This document shows, in pieces, positions 10,757-23,000 of a stretch of DNA of 64,000 bases. Source of the stretch: Bombus terrestris (Eukaryota; Arthropoda; Insecta; Hymenoptera; Apidae). The number at the start of each line of letters is the position of its first letter. Within the stretch, counting starts at the first letter, position 1. The DNA lies in contig NC_063271.1 of NCBI RefSeq assembly GCF_910591885.1, positions 5,511,001-5,575,000 on the forward strand, written 5' to 3'. The notes under the pieces are model-generated. The model saw only the letters and a program-made list of their open reading frames with translations, was not told where the DNA came from and made no database searches. The position numbers were made by a program, and so were the translations under genes.

Positions 10757-11740
10757 TTATTCAATTAGGTATTGTCCGTTTTTGTCAATGACTTTTTGCC
10801 ATCTTTCAGGCAGTGTCATAATTCCATCTTCATAAAACTTCTGATCTTTGCCAGCAAAAAACTGAATTAAATGTGATTTTACATCATCAGCATCACTAAA
10901 AATTGTACTATTTAAGGAGTTCTGCATGGAATGAAATAAATGATAATCTGAAGGTGCAAGGTCAGGGCTATTTGGTGGATGTGACAACACATCCCAACCT
11001 AGTTTCAATAATTTACGAGTGACCAAAGATGTGTAGAGGTTTGCATTATCATGCTGGAAAATGACACCTTTACAATTTGCCAATTCTGGCCGCATTTCTT
11101 GAACTGCATCGCTTAATTTGGCAAGTTGTCGGACGTACTCGTTTGAATTAATCGTTTGATTTCTTGGTAAAAGTTCAAAGTACAGAATTCCTTTATAATC
11201 CCACCAAACTGACAGCATAATCTTTTCTTGGTGAATTTCAGCTTCTGGTGTCGCCTGGGCTGTATAAACTATCCACTTTTCGTCGCCAGTAACCAGTCGT
11301 TTCAGAAATGGATCAATTTCGTTGCGTCTCAGAAGCGAATCGCAGATGCTAATGCGTTGCATCAAATGAATTTCCTTAAGCTGATGAGGGACCGATAAAT
11401 CGAGTTTTTTGACATGGCCAAGCTGTTTTAATTTTTTTTGAATGCATGTATGCGATACATTAAGCTTCTCTGCAATCTCACGCGTTGTACTATGACGATC
11501 TGAATCGATAATGGCCTTGATATGGCTCTCATCAACTTCAACTGGACGACCAGATCGTTGAGCATTTTTCACTGAAAAATCACCAGAACGAAATTTGGCA
11601 AACCAATTTTGACACTGCCTTTCTTTCAAGGCTTCATTCCCATAAACGGCACATAACTTTTTGTGTGCTTGCGATGCGTTCTTGCCTTTTCGGAAATAAT
11701 ACAATAAAATATGTCTGAAATGCACATCTTGTTCTTCCAT
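10757..11740 (-). CDS. mariner transposase, open frame but internally deleted
   Basis: The open frame of 327 aa compares with about 345 for the family. Residues ~1-115 form the paired-type double helix-turn-helix DNA-binding region (QCQNWFAKFRSGDFSV, SGRPVEVDE, STTREIAEKLNVSH). The DDE/D domain follows with Asp153 (VTGDEKW), Asp231 (FQHDNA) and Asp265 (SPDLAPSDYH). Spacing is wrong: 78 residues separate the first two Asp where Mos1 has 93, because about 15 residues are missing right after KWIVY. The second and third Asp are 34 apart instead of 35, one codon short. Both losses are in frame, so the protein reads open but is probably inactive. It ends with the usual PERWQKVIDKNGQYLIE. Confidence 0.93.
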   Translation of the reverse strand: MEEQDVHFRHILLYYFRKGKNASQAHKKLCAVYGNEALKERQCQNWFAKFRSGDFSVKNAQRSGRPVEVDESHIKAIIDSDRHSTTREIAEKLNVSHTCIQKKLKQLGHVKKLDLSVPHQLKEIHLMQRISICDSLLRRNEIDPFLKRLVTGDEKWIVYTAQATPEAEIHQEKIMLSVWWDYKGILYFELLPRNQTINSNEYVRQLAKLSDAVQEMRPELANCKGVIFQHDNANLYTSLVTRKLLKLGWDVLSHPPNSPDLAPSDYHLFHSMQNSLNSTIFSDADDVKSHLIQFFAGKDQKFYEDGIMTLPERWQKVIDKNGQYLIE

Positions 11741-11900
11741 TTTTAAATTGGGATAAAAACAAAACTAAATAAGTAATCGATACAGTTTTTTTTACTAAAT
11801 TAAAGGTGGAAATCCAAACAACAAGAAAACAATATAGGTTAGGTGCTTTGAAGCATTGACAAAACAAAAGAATGTGCTAAGACCACCTATTGATAAAATC

Positions 11901-11925
11901 CGCAATCACTTAGTTGCCAATCCAA
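11901..11925 (-). repeat. mariner right terminal inverted repeat
   Basis: The perfect inverted partner of 10683-10707, followed by the TA duplication. Confidence 0.95.
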
Positions 11926-11927
11926 TA

Positions 11928-12837
11928 TTATCATGTTAAATTAAATATAATTTTTAATGATACATATTTTCAATGAAAAAGTATATCATGAACAAATCTA
12001 AAACATGTTTTTTATTAAATTCATTGAAATATTAATTTTGAATTTGTAAATACTGCCTAGTATGTGGCCTGTATTACCACATTCTAGTAACAATATGTTT
12101 TCTAGGGAAAGTGTTATTCTTTTGTTATCGCATTTCAAATATAATAACATGTAATCTTTAGATCACACGTTCATTTTTTATATTAAGAGAAGTTTAGAAA
12201 ATACGTATATTTAAGTACGAACTAAATGTAGTTTATTGTATTTTTGTAATAGAGGGTTACAAAATAATTTAATTATAAATATTGTGTTTGAAGATCCCGA
12301 TGTTCCTTGTGTGATTTCACGTGTAGTTTATAACACGCGATCATGGTTTAAAATATTGAAATATCATTTGCAATAGATACATATAATATTTATTTTATCA
12401 CAATGTCCGTTCATTAAGGTTTACAAAAATTATTATATGATTACATTTCAGTCATTTTTTATGACGATCTACTCAGAGACTGAGGAACCAACAAAGGACG
12501 ATTTGGTTACTTAAACTACTTGTGTAATTATAAGTGAGGATAATACCATGCGAATGAAACCGGATGTTTTGTAGGCCATTTTGTAGGCATGCGCATTATT
12601 GTACTATATCTTTTTTTTCGCTTCCCGTTGACGTCAGTTTTCCATATACTTGCAGAAAAAAGCGTTATGCGAGCTTTTAAAACTTGTATTTAATTATTTT
12701 CAACACATAAATACATTTATTCTTTGTTTTATTTATGAACTTTGTAAACCTTTTGTGAAACGTAACGTGGTGTGTGGTTGTATGGTGAATTTGTTCTGTT
12801 CAATTCATCGTAAGACTTGCAAGTTTACGATACAAAC
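11928..12837 (+). promoter_or_regulatory. Promoter and 5' leader region of Prp38B
   Basis: AT-rich DNA becomes more mixed near 12470-12640, the likely promoter. It contains a palindromic CRE (TGACGTCA, 12629-12636) and an NRF1/EWG-like GCATGCGCA near 12588-12596. No protein-coding frame is credible before the ATG at 12838. Confidence 0.45.
12629..12636. promoter_or_regulatory. CRE palindrome TGACGTCA upstream of Prp38B
   Basis: A perfect consensus CREB/ATF octamer about 200 bp before the start codon. Binding is inferred from the consensus only. Confidence 0.4.
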
Positions 12838-15343
12838 ATGCAAGTGCAAGAGGCGGAAGGAGCTGATGGTAAGTAAATATATATTGTATTTTTTGTGTTT
12901 TTTTTTTAAATTCCTTATTTTTATAATGTTTGACGAAGAGACGAGGTATTTTGTGGCCCGTTATGATCATTACGATACACTTAACCTCTATTCCACCAGT
13001 ATATATGTATGTTGATTACTATACTATTACGTGATTCGGCAGATACATAAATGAGACACTTGTACATAGGTTCACCATGGAACAATTCCAGTGGTTGCGA
13101 TGAAGAACGTCGTCCAACTCAAAAGGAGGGTAAAAAGTCGAATATATTACCTCTATGGGGAAATGAAAGGACTATGAATTTAAATCCACTAATTTTAACC
13201 AACATACAATCGTCACATTATTTTAAAGTGAATTTATATGAATTAAAAACATACCATGAGGTTATCGATGAAATTTACTATAAGGTGTCTCATTTGGAAC
13301 CATGGGAGAAAGGAAGCAGAAAAACAGCAGGCCAGACTGGCATGTGCGGAGGTGTGAGTATGTTTTCTTGTACATCGTTCATTTTTAATTGTTATTTATT
13401 GACATAAAACTGAGACAATCATAGAGATATTACCACATGTATAAAAACAGTCCAAATTTATAGCATTTTAAAGGACCTGGACACTCTATGAAATGAGAAC
13501 TGCTATTAAAAAAGGTAGAAGTAATTAAAGTAAATCATTCAAAGTGAAAGTTCTAAATGTTTTAGACTTTCACTGCTATTAAATAATCAGGCATCAATAT
13601 CAAAATATTGGGCTGGAATTGGTCTGAATGCAAACATTGAGCAGACAGTCTCACTTAATACCACAGTTAATTGCAGAGTAGCATGTTCTCGGTCAATAAA
13701 TTATAATATAATCTGAATGTGATTAATTGACATAGGGGGGTGTAAATTTAGCGGTTCATGCAGGTCCGAGGAGTTGGTGCTGGTGGAATTGTCTCAACAG
13801 CTTATTGTCTACTGTATAAACTCTTCACCTTGAGATTAACACGGAAACAATTAAATGGTCTTATCAATCACCTTGATTCACCATATATTCGGGCATTAGG
13901 ATTTATGTATATTAGGTAAGAATATTATGATATTAGATTTTACTTTAAAGAAATGTTCCAATAATTTGATGTATTATACATATATTGGTGTTAACAGATA
14001 TACACAACCACCAGCAGATCTATTTAGTTGGTATAGTGATTACTTAGAAGATGAAGATGAGTTAGATGTAAAAGCTGGTGGAGGACAAGTAATGAAGATG
14101 GGTGACATTCTCAAACAATTTCTTACTAAATTAGAATGGTTTTCAACGTTATTTCCAAGAATACCAGTGCCTATACAAAAAGAACTCGAACATCGATTAG
14201 CAGAAAGGTTTCCACAACAATCTATGAATGCCCGAAATGCAAAACCACCTATTACCCTAAATAGTCATGGAAAATATAGTAACAGCAGTAGTAGGAAAGA
14301 TAACGGCAATCTCACCTCACGGAATCAACCGCGGCATATACCAGATAGCGAAGCTCAGTGGGGTGAGGCTGAAAGAACAAGTCACTGGCGAGCCAGGTGC
14401 GTCTACGTGGTATGAATACAATCACGTTACTAATTTGTATAATGTTAATAATATTCTATGAACTTGTTAGGAAAATTGGGTGAAGATTAAAGACGTACCA
14501 TCTCCTGGAAAATACTCTTGATCTCAGTGTATCATCATTCAGTTTTCTTTAGTACATGTGTATGTTCTTATTTGATTCTTGTACAGTTATTCGCTGGCTT
14601 TATAAATTTAGTGCAATGAACTTGTTTTTATACTTATATATGCTATCTAGATTCTGAATATTGAATTTACTGAATTTCTTTGCAAGAGCAACATTCATAA
14701 GTTACATAATTTCGAATTTTTTTAGAAGTCATCTCGATATTCATTATCTCAATAACTGTACACTAATCTTTTTGTATTGGATATCAAGGAATGCAAGATT
14801 TTTAAATGAACGCTAAAATCTACACAAATATGTAATATCGAGGTGTTTAAGATGAATAATTTCTTGGTATCTTCCATTGTAAATAAGTGCAACATATGTA
14901 TGCACTTACACAGGCTGATATTTTAAAAACGTTATTCGTTATTCCGCATTACTTCCCTTCGAATAATGTTTTTCTAGATCTGATGAAGACCGCAAGGACA
15001 AATACAGAGACCGAGATCGTGAGCGAGATCGTATAAGAGAAAGAGAACGAGAACGTGCCCGTGAAAGAGATCGAGAAAGGGATCGACATTGCAGACGATC
15101 AAACAGCCGTGATCGAAGTCGGAGACAAAGAGAACATAGAAGTCGTAGCAGAGACAGATCACATAGAGATAGAAGTAAAGATCGTTATCGTGATAAAGAT
15201 CGTCATAGGGACAGGTACATGTGCTTTTTTTAAATATATTTTTAATTATAGACTTCTAATTCCTTGTTAATCACAGAAGAGGATCACCCTATGATTATGC
15301 AACAGAACTTGCTCGTGAAAGGGAAAGACAACGAAGAGAATGA
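12838..15343 (+). CDS. Prp38B: Pre-mRNA-splicing factor 38B (Prp38 domain + RS tail)
   Basis: Six exons, 12838-12868, 13070-13353, 13764-13915, 13998-14396, 14978-15214 and 15277-15343, give 389 aa with consistent phases. The start is the ATG opening MQVQEAEGADG; exon 1 is short and its donor GATG|GTAAGT strong. Residues ~35-210 are the PRP38 domain (LPLWGNERTMNLNPLILTNI, YHEVIDEIYYKVSHLEPWEKG, GVGAGGIVSTAYCLLYKLFT, LDSPYIRALGFMYIRY, and the acidic stretch SDYLEDEDELDVKAGGG). From about residue 290 a long RS/RD/RE-rich tail follows, typical of SR-like splicing proteins. Prp38 proteins help activate the spliceosomal B complex in the nucleus. Introns of 410 bp (13354-13763) and 581 bp (14397-14977) show nothing else. 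Confidence 0.93.
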
Positions 15344-16348
15344 AAATATACACTGAAATGTATATATCGACATAAATGTTTGTACGAGTGTAACTATAGA
15401 GATGAAAACGATTTAGAGCCGAGCCATGCGAACACCACCGCGTTTTGAATCGATTACTTCATTTGAAGTAATAGCCTAAATTTAATTCGATTATATTCAC
15501 TATGTAGTTTACATGTTTTTATAAAATAAATCCAAGATTATAACTATTGTTTTACAATTCCTTATCCTGCATATGTAATATAATTTTTTCGTAAATGTAT
15601 ATATGAACGCATATGTATATAATTACAGAAAATGTTTCAAATGGATTTCTTCTTAATATATGTGTAATGTAACAAATTGTATTTATGTTTCCAGAATTAA
15701 AGAATGCTATAAAATCGATATTTTTTAATATCTTTTAAATTAATGTTTATTCACAACAATTTCTGATACTAATACAGTGCTTTACGGCGCGTGAGTACTT
15801 TGGTTTGAAGTTAAAAATGGCGACGGATACTTGCCGTCCCATCATAGTTGGATGCGACTAAGCAGAGGTTTCATCAAAACATGAAGGAAATATTTATTAT
15901 CAGGTGACAGCAACCGCGTGGCCAATTTTCAAAGGTGATATAAATAGATGTTTTTCTTTACAAAACAGTTTTTCAGTATTCTTTGAATTCAATTCGTAAC
16001 TCATATATGTACAGCTTTGTTAAAACTGTGTCGTTATGTTACACGTTACAGTATTTTAACATTTGTTTCATAGAATCTCTTAGATAAAATCGTTATATTT
16101 GATTTAGAAAATTAATGTTTGTATTATCGATGTCAATCAGTTTAGTCTTCACAGACTCTTTTTAGTACATACATGCATTAAAATGTTTATTATATGTTAG
16201 GAGATTATGTTGAAAAAGAATTCACAAGAACGAAAATGGCGTAAGTATAGATTGATCTTCAAGCTATAGAGTCGCCCTGTTATAATATTCAAGTAAACCT
16301 TAGTGCGCCATCTATGTTACGTTTATTCAATTGACATTTTGTTCACAG
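15344..16348 (+). other. Prp38B 3' UTR and Fam20B promoter/5' leader
   Basis: A Prp38B poly(A) signal candidate is AATAAA at 15525-15530. From about 15780 the sequence turns less AT-rich and contains a YY1-like AAAATGGCGAC (15814-15824), a likely promoter for the downstream xylosylkinase. A short upstream frame (15817-15861, 14 codons) and a spliced mini-frame described under findings lie in the probable leader. A non-coding exon is expected to end at the donor ATGGC|GTAAGT (16240). Confidence 0.5.
15525..15530 (+). terminator. Candidate poly(A) signal of Prp38B
   Basis: AATAAA, 182 nt after the Prp38B stop, before the probable Fam20B promoter. Confidence 0.45.
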
Positions 16349-18125
16349 ATGATTGGCCGACGCTGTGCTCTCATCGCTTTGGGCGGTCTTTTGATTCTTG
16401 TCCTTAGCGTCAATGTATATTTTATTCGAATGATTGTAGAGAGCTCGTCGCAAAAAACTTCTTCTAAAGGCATGCCTATTTCGCAATTAAAGCCGGAACA
16501 GGAACAGTTAATATCTCAAGCGGGACAAAATTTACAAGTTTCGCAAAAATCAGTTGCGAAAGATATGATAAAAAAGATTAAAGAGGAGATACAGTTATTA
16601 CCGTCAAGATATTTTAAGCAAAATACTAGCTACGTAATAGTATTGGAAAGATTATTTACTGAATTAAAGATAATGCCTAATGCTGTTCAAAAAAATATAT
16701 GGAGTATACCTAACAATAATGTTAGTATTATATCGAAATATGTTTAGAACGAATAATATAAAATATCTTTTTTATTGTATATTATTTTTAATAATTGATA
16801 TTTTTAGTGGCCTGATGCCCATCAGTTAATACCACCGGTCGCGCCTGAATTAGGAACAATTTTAGATATCTTGCGTAAATCAAAAGTGATGCGTGCAGAT
16901 AACGCACCACTTGGTACGCAATTGAAATTGATGCTAACTTTAGAACACGGAACGAAGGCGATGTTCAAGCCTCAATGGTATTCTAGGGACGCTATTATTC
17001 GAGGACCTGTTTATCACGGAAAAGATCGACACAATGCCGAAGTAGTAGCGTTCTATTTATCTTCCTTACTGGCCTTAAGAAGAGTGCCGCTTACTGTTAT
17101 AAGAAAACGTATGTTCCCATAGAAATTCTAGTAAAAATTTATATATAAATAATTTTATACAGATTGCGAGCAAAACATTTGACTATTTTGTATTAAATCT
17201 TTTTTAGTTGACTTAAGGAATGAAATTCGGCCTCGTGCAACTCCTGAACTTTATGCTACTATGTATCAAGATGGTAATGATACTTGTTTGTATGGTGTTT
17301 GTCATTATTGCTCTCCCGTGGATCCAGTGTGTGGAGTAGGAGATATTTTAGAAGGTGCTTTAATTTCTTGGTTACCACGATATCTAAGACTTGTAAAACA
17401 TCGTCATCCATGGCAAAGAACATATAAAAAGAACAAGCTTGCAGCATGGGAAACAGATGATAACTATTGTGAAAAAGTAAGTCTATTAGATAAACGTATG
17501 CAACAAGTCTATCTTTCTCTTTCTTTTTTTTTCGATAATAACATGGAAATATTCGATTTTTTAGGTGAAAGACACTAAAGCATATTCTCCGCAATCGTCG
17601 AGCAGGCTTTTAGATTTAGTAGATACTGCGATTTTTGACTTTTTGATGGATAATGGTGATCGCCATCATTATGAATTAGCACAGAATAATTTTCATAATC
17701 CAGCTGTGTTGTTAATCGATAATGGGAAAAGTCTTGGAAATCCTGATATAGATCATTTTGATATTTTAGCACCTTTGTATCAGTGTTGTATGTGCGTATT
17801 TATATATGTATTAATCCTGTTTATTTATAATAAAAAGTGCAGTGTCTTCATTAAATTTCTAAGCTTTTAGAATTATTAACTCTACTTTCATTTTAGGATT
17901 CATAAAACTACATGGGATCGTTTGAAATTATTTAGTGGTGGTTCATTAAGCATAGCTCTTGCAAGACTTGCTGCTCATGAATCCGTAATGGCCGGTGTTC
18001 AACCCCTTGTTACAGAAGCTCATTTAAGTGCCATGGACAGAAGACTACTTACTATTTATGCAGTTGTAGAATATTGTTTGAAAAATAAGAAGTATGCTTC
18101 CAATGTTATTTTAGACCATCGGTAG
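16349..18125 (+). CDS. Fam20B: Glycosaminoglycan xylosylkinase homologue (Fam20B)
   Basis: Five exons, 16349-16720, 16808-17108, 17208-17476, 17565-17791 and 17897-18125, give 465 aa. Residues ~6-26 are a signal anchor (ALIALGGLLILVLSVNVYFI) preceded by MIGRRC, so this is a type II Golgi membrane protein. After a ~95-aa stem, the Fam20 kinase fold starts at WPDAHQLIPP. Visible features are the ATP-site Lys178 (AMFKPQWYSRD), the Cys-containing insert (TCLYGVCHYC), the catalytic Asp346 (NGDRHHYE) and the metal-binding Asp366 (LIDNGKSLGNPD), then ILAPLYQCC. Fam20B phosphorylates xylose in the proteoglycan linkage tetrasaccharide and so promotes chain elongation. The ATG directly follows a splice acceptor, so the 5' UTR is spliced. 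A poly(A) signal AATAAA is at 18373-18378. Fam20C-type secretory kinase is the alternative, but the local motifs match Fam20B better. Confidence 0.92.
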
Positions 18126-18372
18126 CCTATATATATATATATATATGTTTTATCTAATATTTAGTGTGAACTTTAATGCTTAAGATGTTAGGAACACATT
18201 CATATTTTATAAATGATATAGGTGCAAACGATACTTTTTTAATGTCATTCCAGTAAAGTTCGTTGAAATTTAAGACTTAGCAAAATATTGCTGAATAATT
18301 TATATTTACTACTTAATACTCTTATTACTTCATATTTATGCACAAGTACAGTGTATGTATATCTTTGATCTA

Positions 18373-18378
18373 AATAAA
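18373..18378 (+). terminator. Candidate poly(A) signal of Fam20B
   Basis: AATAAA about 250 nt after the Fam20B stop. Confidence 0.45.
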
Positions 18379-19883
18379 ACAGCTTTGCCTATATAATTTC
18401 ATTCAATTTGTCATTAATACCTAGGTAAAGGATTGTACATACGGTTACCATACAACGTGAAAGATGAAGTTGGTTAAAAAGAACGGTCGAATTAATCTAA
18501 CCACATGAAGTTTAGTGTGATTTATTTGATGACACAATAATTATCGTTATTTGGATAAAGGTCCAGTGCAGCGTCGTACAGCGTATAAATACGGTACAAA
18601 CGTAAAAAACCTGTAAATGTGACTGTATAATTATTACATGCACATCGTATTCATGGACATTGTGATACTGATCGAAATCTGAAATCGACTTCAAGGTTTA
18701 TCAAACATGTACACTATGTATATTCGGCGTAGCCTGTGTTATTTTCTGTTATTTTGGCTTCTGGCAGTTGGTACGTTGCAATCTGATAAATTGCACATAA
18801 AGCATTCAATTCCTTTGCTTTCCGTCTCTTTTTTATTTTATACACTTTACATGCCATAACCAAAATTGATCTTGCAGGCTACTATGGGACTTCGAATCAA
18901 ATTTGCATCTAGCGTCATCGTACATTCCATTCGTATTTTGTATTTACAATGTTACATGACCAGAATATTACTCACGTATCTTACTGGCTAATTATAAACT
19001 TTATTCGTAACATAAATTTAGCGCCATCATCGTTAGGTTGTGTGTGTATATATATAATATATTATATTAACATTTTTTAATTAAATAGAGATTTCGTAGC
19101 AAAGTATGTATAAATAGACTATTTTTGCACGCACACCCATCAGTACATACTCACTTCGAACTGCGCTGTATTTCTGAAGGCGAAACAATACTCTGTTGAG
19201 CGGTCCGTCCATGAGATCCGTATATCGAATACGATAAGCTATTACCTGAAAGTAGTGGACGTGAGGAATGGTAGTTCCTCGATCCTAAATCTTGGCTCAG
19301 TTCGAAGCCCTTTATTTTTACGCCCTATGATAATACTGTTGTATATTCCATCCAAATTTCTCGAGTAGATTCGCGTTAAGCTACACTTAATCGTATTTGA
19401 TTTGATCATAGAAATGTATCTGTTTAAAATAGACTCGTACTTCCGTAACGGCAGCGTAGATTATTGCATCGCGTGACGACGTATGCGTTCATACGTCGGT
19501 ATATTCAAAGAACATAGAAGTATCGCTTGCTTGTCTCTTACTTATTTAATTACATATCACACCGAAGTGCATGACGCACATAAAGATCTAGAATAAATAT
19601 AGGCCAGCTGTAGGCATTGAAAAATTTTTCTCGACATTTTTAATTTCATTTGTAATGCACATCGTCGCTTCGTGTAAGAGCAAATGGAAGGACATGTTTT
19701 ATAAAGAGTATCATATCACGCACTGCTGAAAATACCTTAGTCCTCGCTTATAGCTCGATCGTTTAATATTTGATATTTTTTTGTCGTAAAAAGTTAGAAA
19801 GAGAAGATTTATATCCTAAAGGTATTCAAAATTTATTTTTGATTCTTTTCCTTCTTTTTTTTCATTTCAAATTTCCGTATGCA

Positions 19884-19889
19884 TTTATT
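19884..19889 (-). terminator. Candidate poly(A) signal of sickie
   Basis: AATAAA on the minus strand about 120 nt past the sickie stop; a second copy is at 19832-19837. Confidence 0.4.
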
Positions 19890-20007
19890 CTCATACGGCC
19901 AAATAGATATAAATTGTTATTCTTCAAACTGAATATTACAAACTGGCCTGATGCACGATTATATTCAGAAGTTGTGTTTCATTTTCATTAACGAGAGCAG
20001 AATTGAA

Positions 20008-23000
20008 TTAAAGTGCTGATTCTACGCCTCTCGACGAAGATGTCGATGAACTTAAATCTTCGGACTGTCGAGTGTGCGACGAGTCAAGGGAGGTAACCGA
20101 GTCACTGTCGTTGCTATGAGGACTCGAATAATTGGCTGCTTCCTGTAACCTCATCAACATATTCAGCTGTAACAAAGACAAATTTTAATTAATTATCATG
20201 TCACGGAATTCAGAAAGCGCTGAACATAATATTCAATGAACTTAATAAATAAGTAGAACTTCTAATACTGACTTCCATGTTGTATCATTCAAGAGTTAAA
20301 TTTATTAAAAGTGAAGATACTAACTAGTGGATCTCCTTCTGTATCGCTATGTGTGCTACCAAGGCTTTTCACACTAGATGCGCCGACTCCGGAAGTGTGT
20401 CCAGACGTAACAACATCGTAGCCAACGTCTTCAGGTCGTAAACGAAGAAGAGCGTCGCTACCACCGTGTACCGCGTGTGTAGAAATCCAGGGATAACTCG
20501 ACGTGATAAATTGAGCCGGGTCTTCCCAGGAGGAATCTCCATTTCCATTTCCACTCACGCGTCTACCGTAAAGTGTTAATCCTTCTCTGACTGCTTCTAC
20601 CAGGTAAGGTACTACAGAGTAGTTCCATAAGTCCGTAAACCATACTTGAGAACCCGTTACTTCCATCGGACAGGACAGAAATAGTCGCGGTCCTAGAAGT
20701 TATACGTTTAATTTCATATGTTTATGATGAAGCCGATATTACTGAACTGAATATAAATATTGTTAATGATCTTACCTATTGTCACATCGGAACTGCTATG
20801 GGTTTCTAGGAACTTGTTGAGATGTAGCCACACCCGGGGCAACCATTCGACAACTGCTGCCATTTCTGCGTTTCTAGTTCCGCCACACTCACGCAACTCG
20901 TGTTCCAACAGCTTCCGCCTGAGATAACGTCCTAAGAATCCCTTAACTGGTTCCATGTGATTAGCGCAAAGCACCCACCTGAAAATAAGATATTCGTTGC
21001 AGAAAAAGAAGCGCTTATAAAAATATAAGACAAGTGGGCTGTCTCTCGTTAAAGGGTAAGTTAGATGATAAGATATACCTAAAATTGTGATGTAATTGAA
21101 GATTCGTGGTACTACAAGTGGCCTGACTCATGGTGCCAATAATAGCTGGACAAGATGAATGTCTAGTACCAAGCAGGCCACTAAATAATTCTCCTAAAGA
21201 TGCGGCGTGTTGCAAGTTCTCGAGGATGATTACCCTTGGTAGTTCGTCAGCTGCGTTTGAATCACATCTTTCGGCGATATGCGCGAGATATTGCCTGAGT
21301 TCTTTGCTGGACTTGTGGTCCACATTAAACGTGGCTACCGCCGTGGCATCCTTTGTATCGTTATCGGCATCGACCAACGCATGAGCTAATTTTCCAGCTA
21401 AATAACTCTTGCCGGTACCACTGGGTCCGCACAGAATGACTCTACGATGTTCAGTTAGCAGAGATATCAATCGCTGCACAATGGACCGTGGTATGAGAGT
21501 ATCCACAGCCAGCCATGAGTAACCGGAAAGCACCAGATAAATGGTTTTCACGTGGCCGATCAAATAACCGCAAGGAAGTAACTCTGGATGCTGGGAATCC
21601 GTGGTACACCTATATCGGAAGATATTACAAAAATATATGTGTAAGTGTTTCGGAGTATTTTTATAATATAAAATATCAGTATACACATCGGTAAGAAAAA
21701 ATAATTATTATAATACACATACCTAGAAGCTTCTCCAAGGTGATAAGCAGCGACGCATTCGACTCCCAGACCCAAGTTTGTCACAGGATCGACTCTCGAA
21801 ACGTACTCCTTGAAGCATCGCCTTACAGTAGAATCAAGGGAGTCCCATGTAGTTTTGTTGCTGATGCAAACGCTCGCGATAATACAATGAGGAGGTTCAC
21901 CGATGCTGCCATCCGATGTGCTTCCAGTTACGAGATTATAGTTGAAATTTTTCTCGCTACCTAGATAAATGGCAACGCTAATCCTTTTCCCATCCGTATC
22001 TTGTTCCAAAGTTGGTTCTCCTGTAGTTGAGGTGGTTGATGGGACTACTGGGTGTTCTGGTACGTTTAAATCTTCTAACTGGTCTGCCGTCGTACTGGTA
22101 TCGCCATTTGAAAGCGCAGCAACGGTGGAAGCTACTTCTGTCATGCTGAAACGTCTGTCTGGATCGCTAGGCAGTGACGACTGGGAGGATGTTAAGGATT
22201 TTGACGTTACTAATCTCTGCAGACGCTCGTTGTTTTGTTTCAGATTAAGCATTTCGTTCTGTAAAGAAAATTTGATTCTTTCATGTCGTACAAGGAAGTT
22301 GAAAATCTAAGAATTTTTCCACGAGATTAAAAATATGTTTACCCTCATCTTGATAACAGTGTCTTTTAACGATTCCAGCTGATGCGCCGATGACAGAGCC
22401 TCGAGTCTAATATCTGTTAACACAAGATCCTTTTCCCTGAGCTGTTTCTTCAGTTCCACCACGTCTTCGTCCTCTTTTTTGTACAAGGCCGAACTGCTTT
22501 TGCTTCCGGTCAATGGATTCTCCACTTCGGGTGATTTCTGTCCGTTACTTCGAGCACCTTGAGCTCGGGAAGAGTCGTGTTTGGAGGCGCTCGGCAATCT
22601 AGGGCTGTTCGGTGCGCTCAGGTCTCCGCTAGCGCTCTCCTTGCAATCTTCGGCGTCGGAAACGGAGCCATGCCTGTTCTTCCGTGATCTCGAGAAAGCC
22701 TTTGAAAACGAGCTACGAAGCCAGCCTTTCTTCTTGTGATGGCTACTGGCCGAACAGGCGCTGCTCAACGAGTTCAACGAAGTGACACTATCCGCGGACA
22801 ACTGTCTCGCCATCGAAGCACCCTGATGGTTGCTGTTACCAGTGCAGCCTGTCGTTCCAGAATCGGAATCGCCGAGGGTATGACGGCGACCGTTGTTCGC
22901 GGGTGGCCCGTTGTTCAAACCAGCTTCCGCGCTTTGCTTGCGAAGCCTTTCGATAGTTTCTCTTAATTCTTGAAGTTCGGAATCCTGAAATTTACAAGTA

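Larger units (their letters stand above)
10683..11925 (-). mobile_element. mariner transposon, complete with TIRs and TA target duplication
   Basis: The element is 1243 bp. Its terminal inverted repeats are perfect over 25 bp (10683-10707 and 11901-11925; outer end TTGGATTGGCAACTAAGT) and extend to 31 of 32 positions. It is flanked by TA at 10681-10682 and 11926-11927, the mariner target duplication. It carries one transposase frame on the minus strand and lies between DNAJC28 and Prp38B, upstream of both. Perfect TIRs and an open frame suggest a fairly recent insertion. Confidence 0.96.
18126..20007. other. Fam20B 3' UTR and sickie 3' flank
   Basis: A (TA)n run lies just after the Fam20B stop (about 18128-18147), and AATAAA at 18373-18378 probably ends that gene. 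On the minus strand sickie has candidate poly(A) hexamers at 19884-19889 and 19832-19837, 120-175 nt after its stop. About 18400-19800 is unannotated; I see no coding frame or RNA gene there. Confidence 0.5.
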
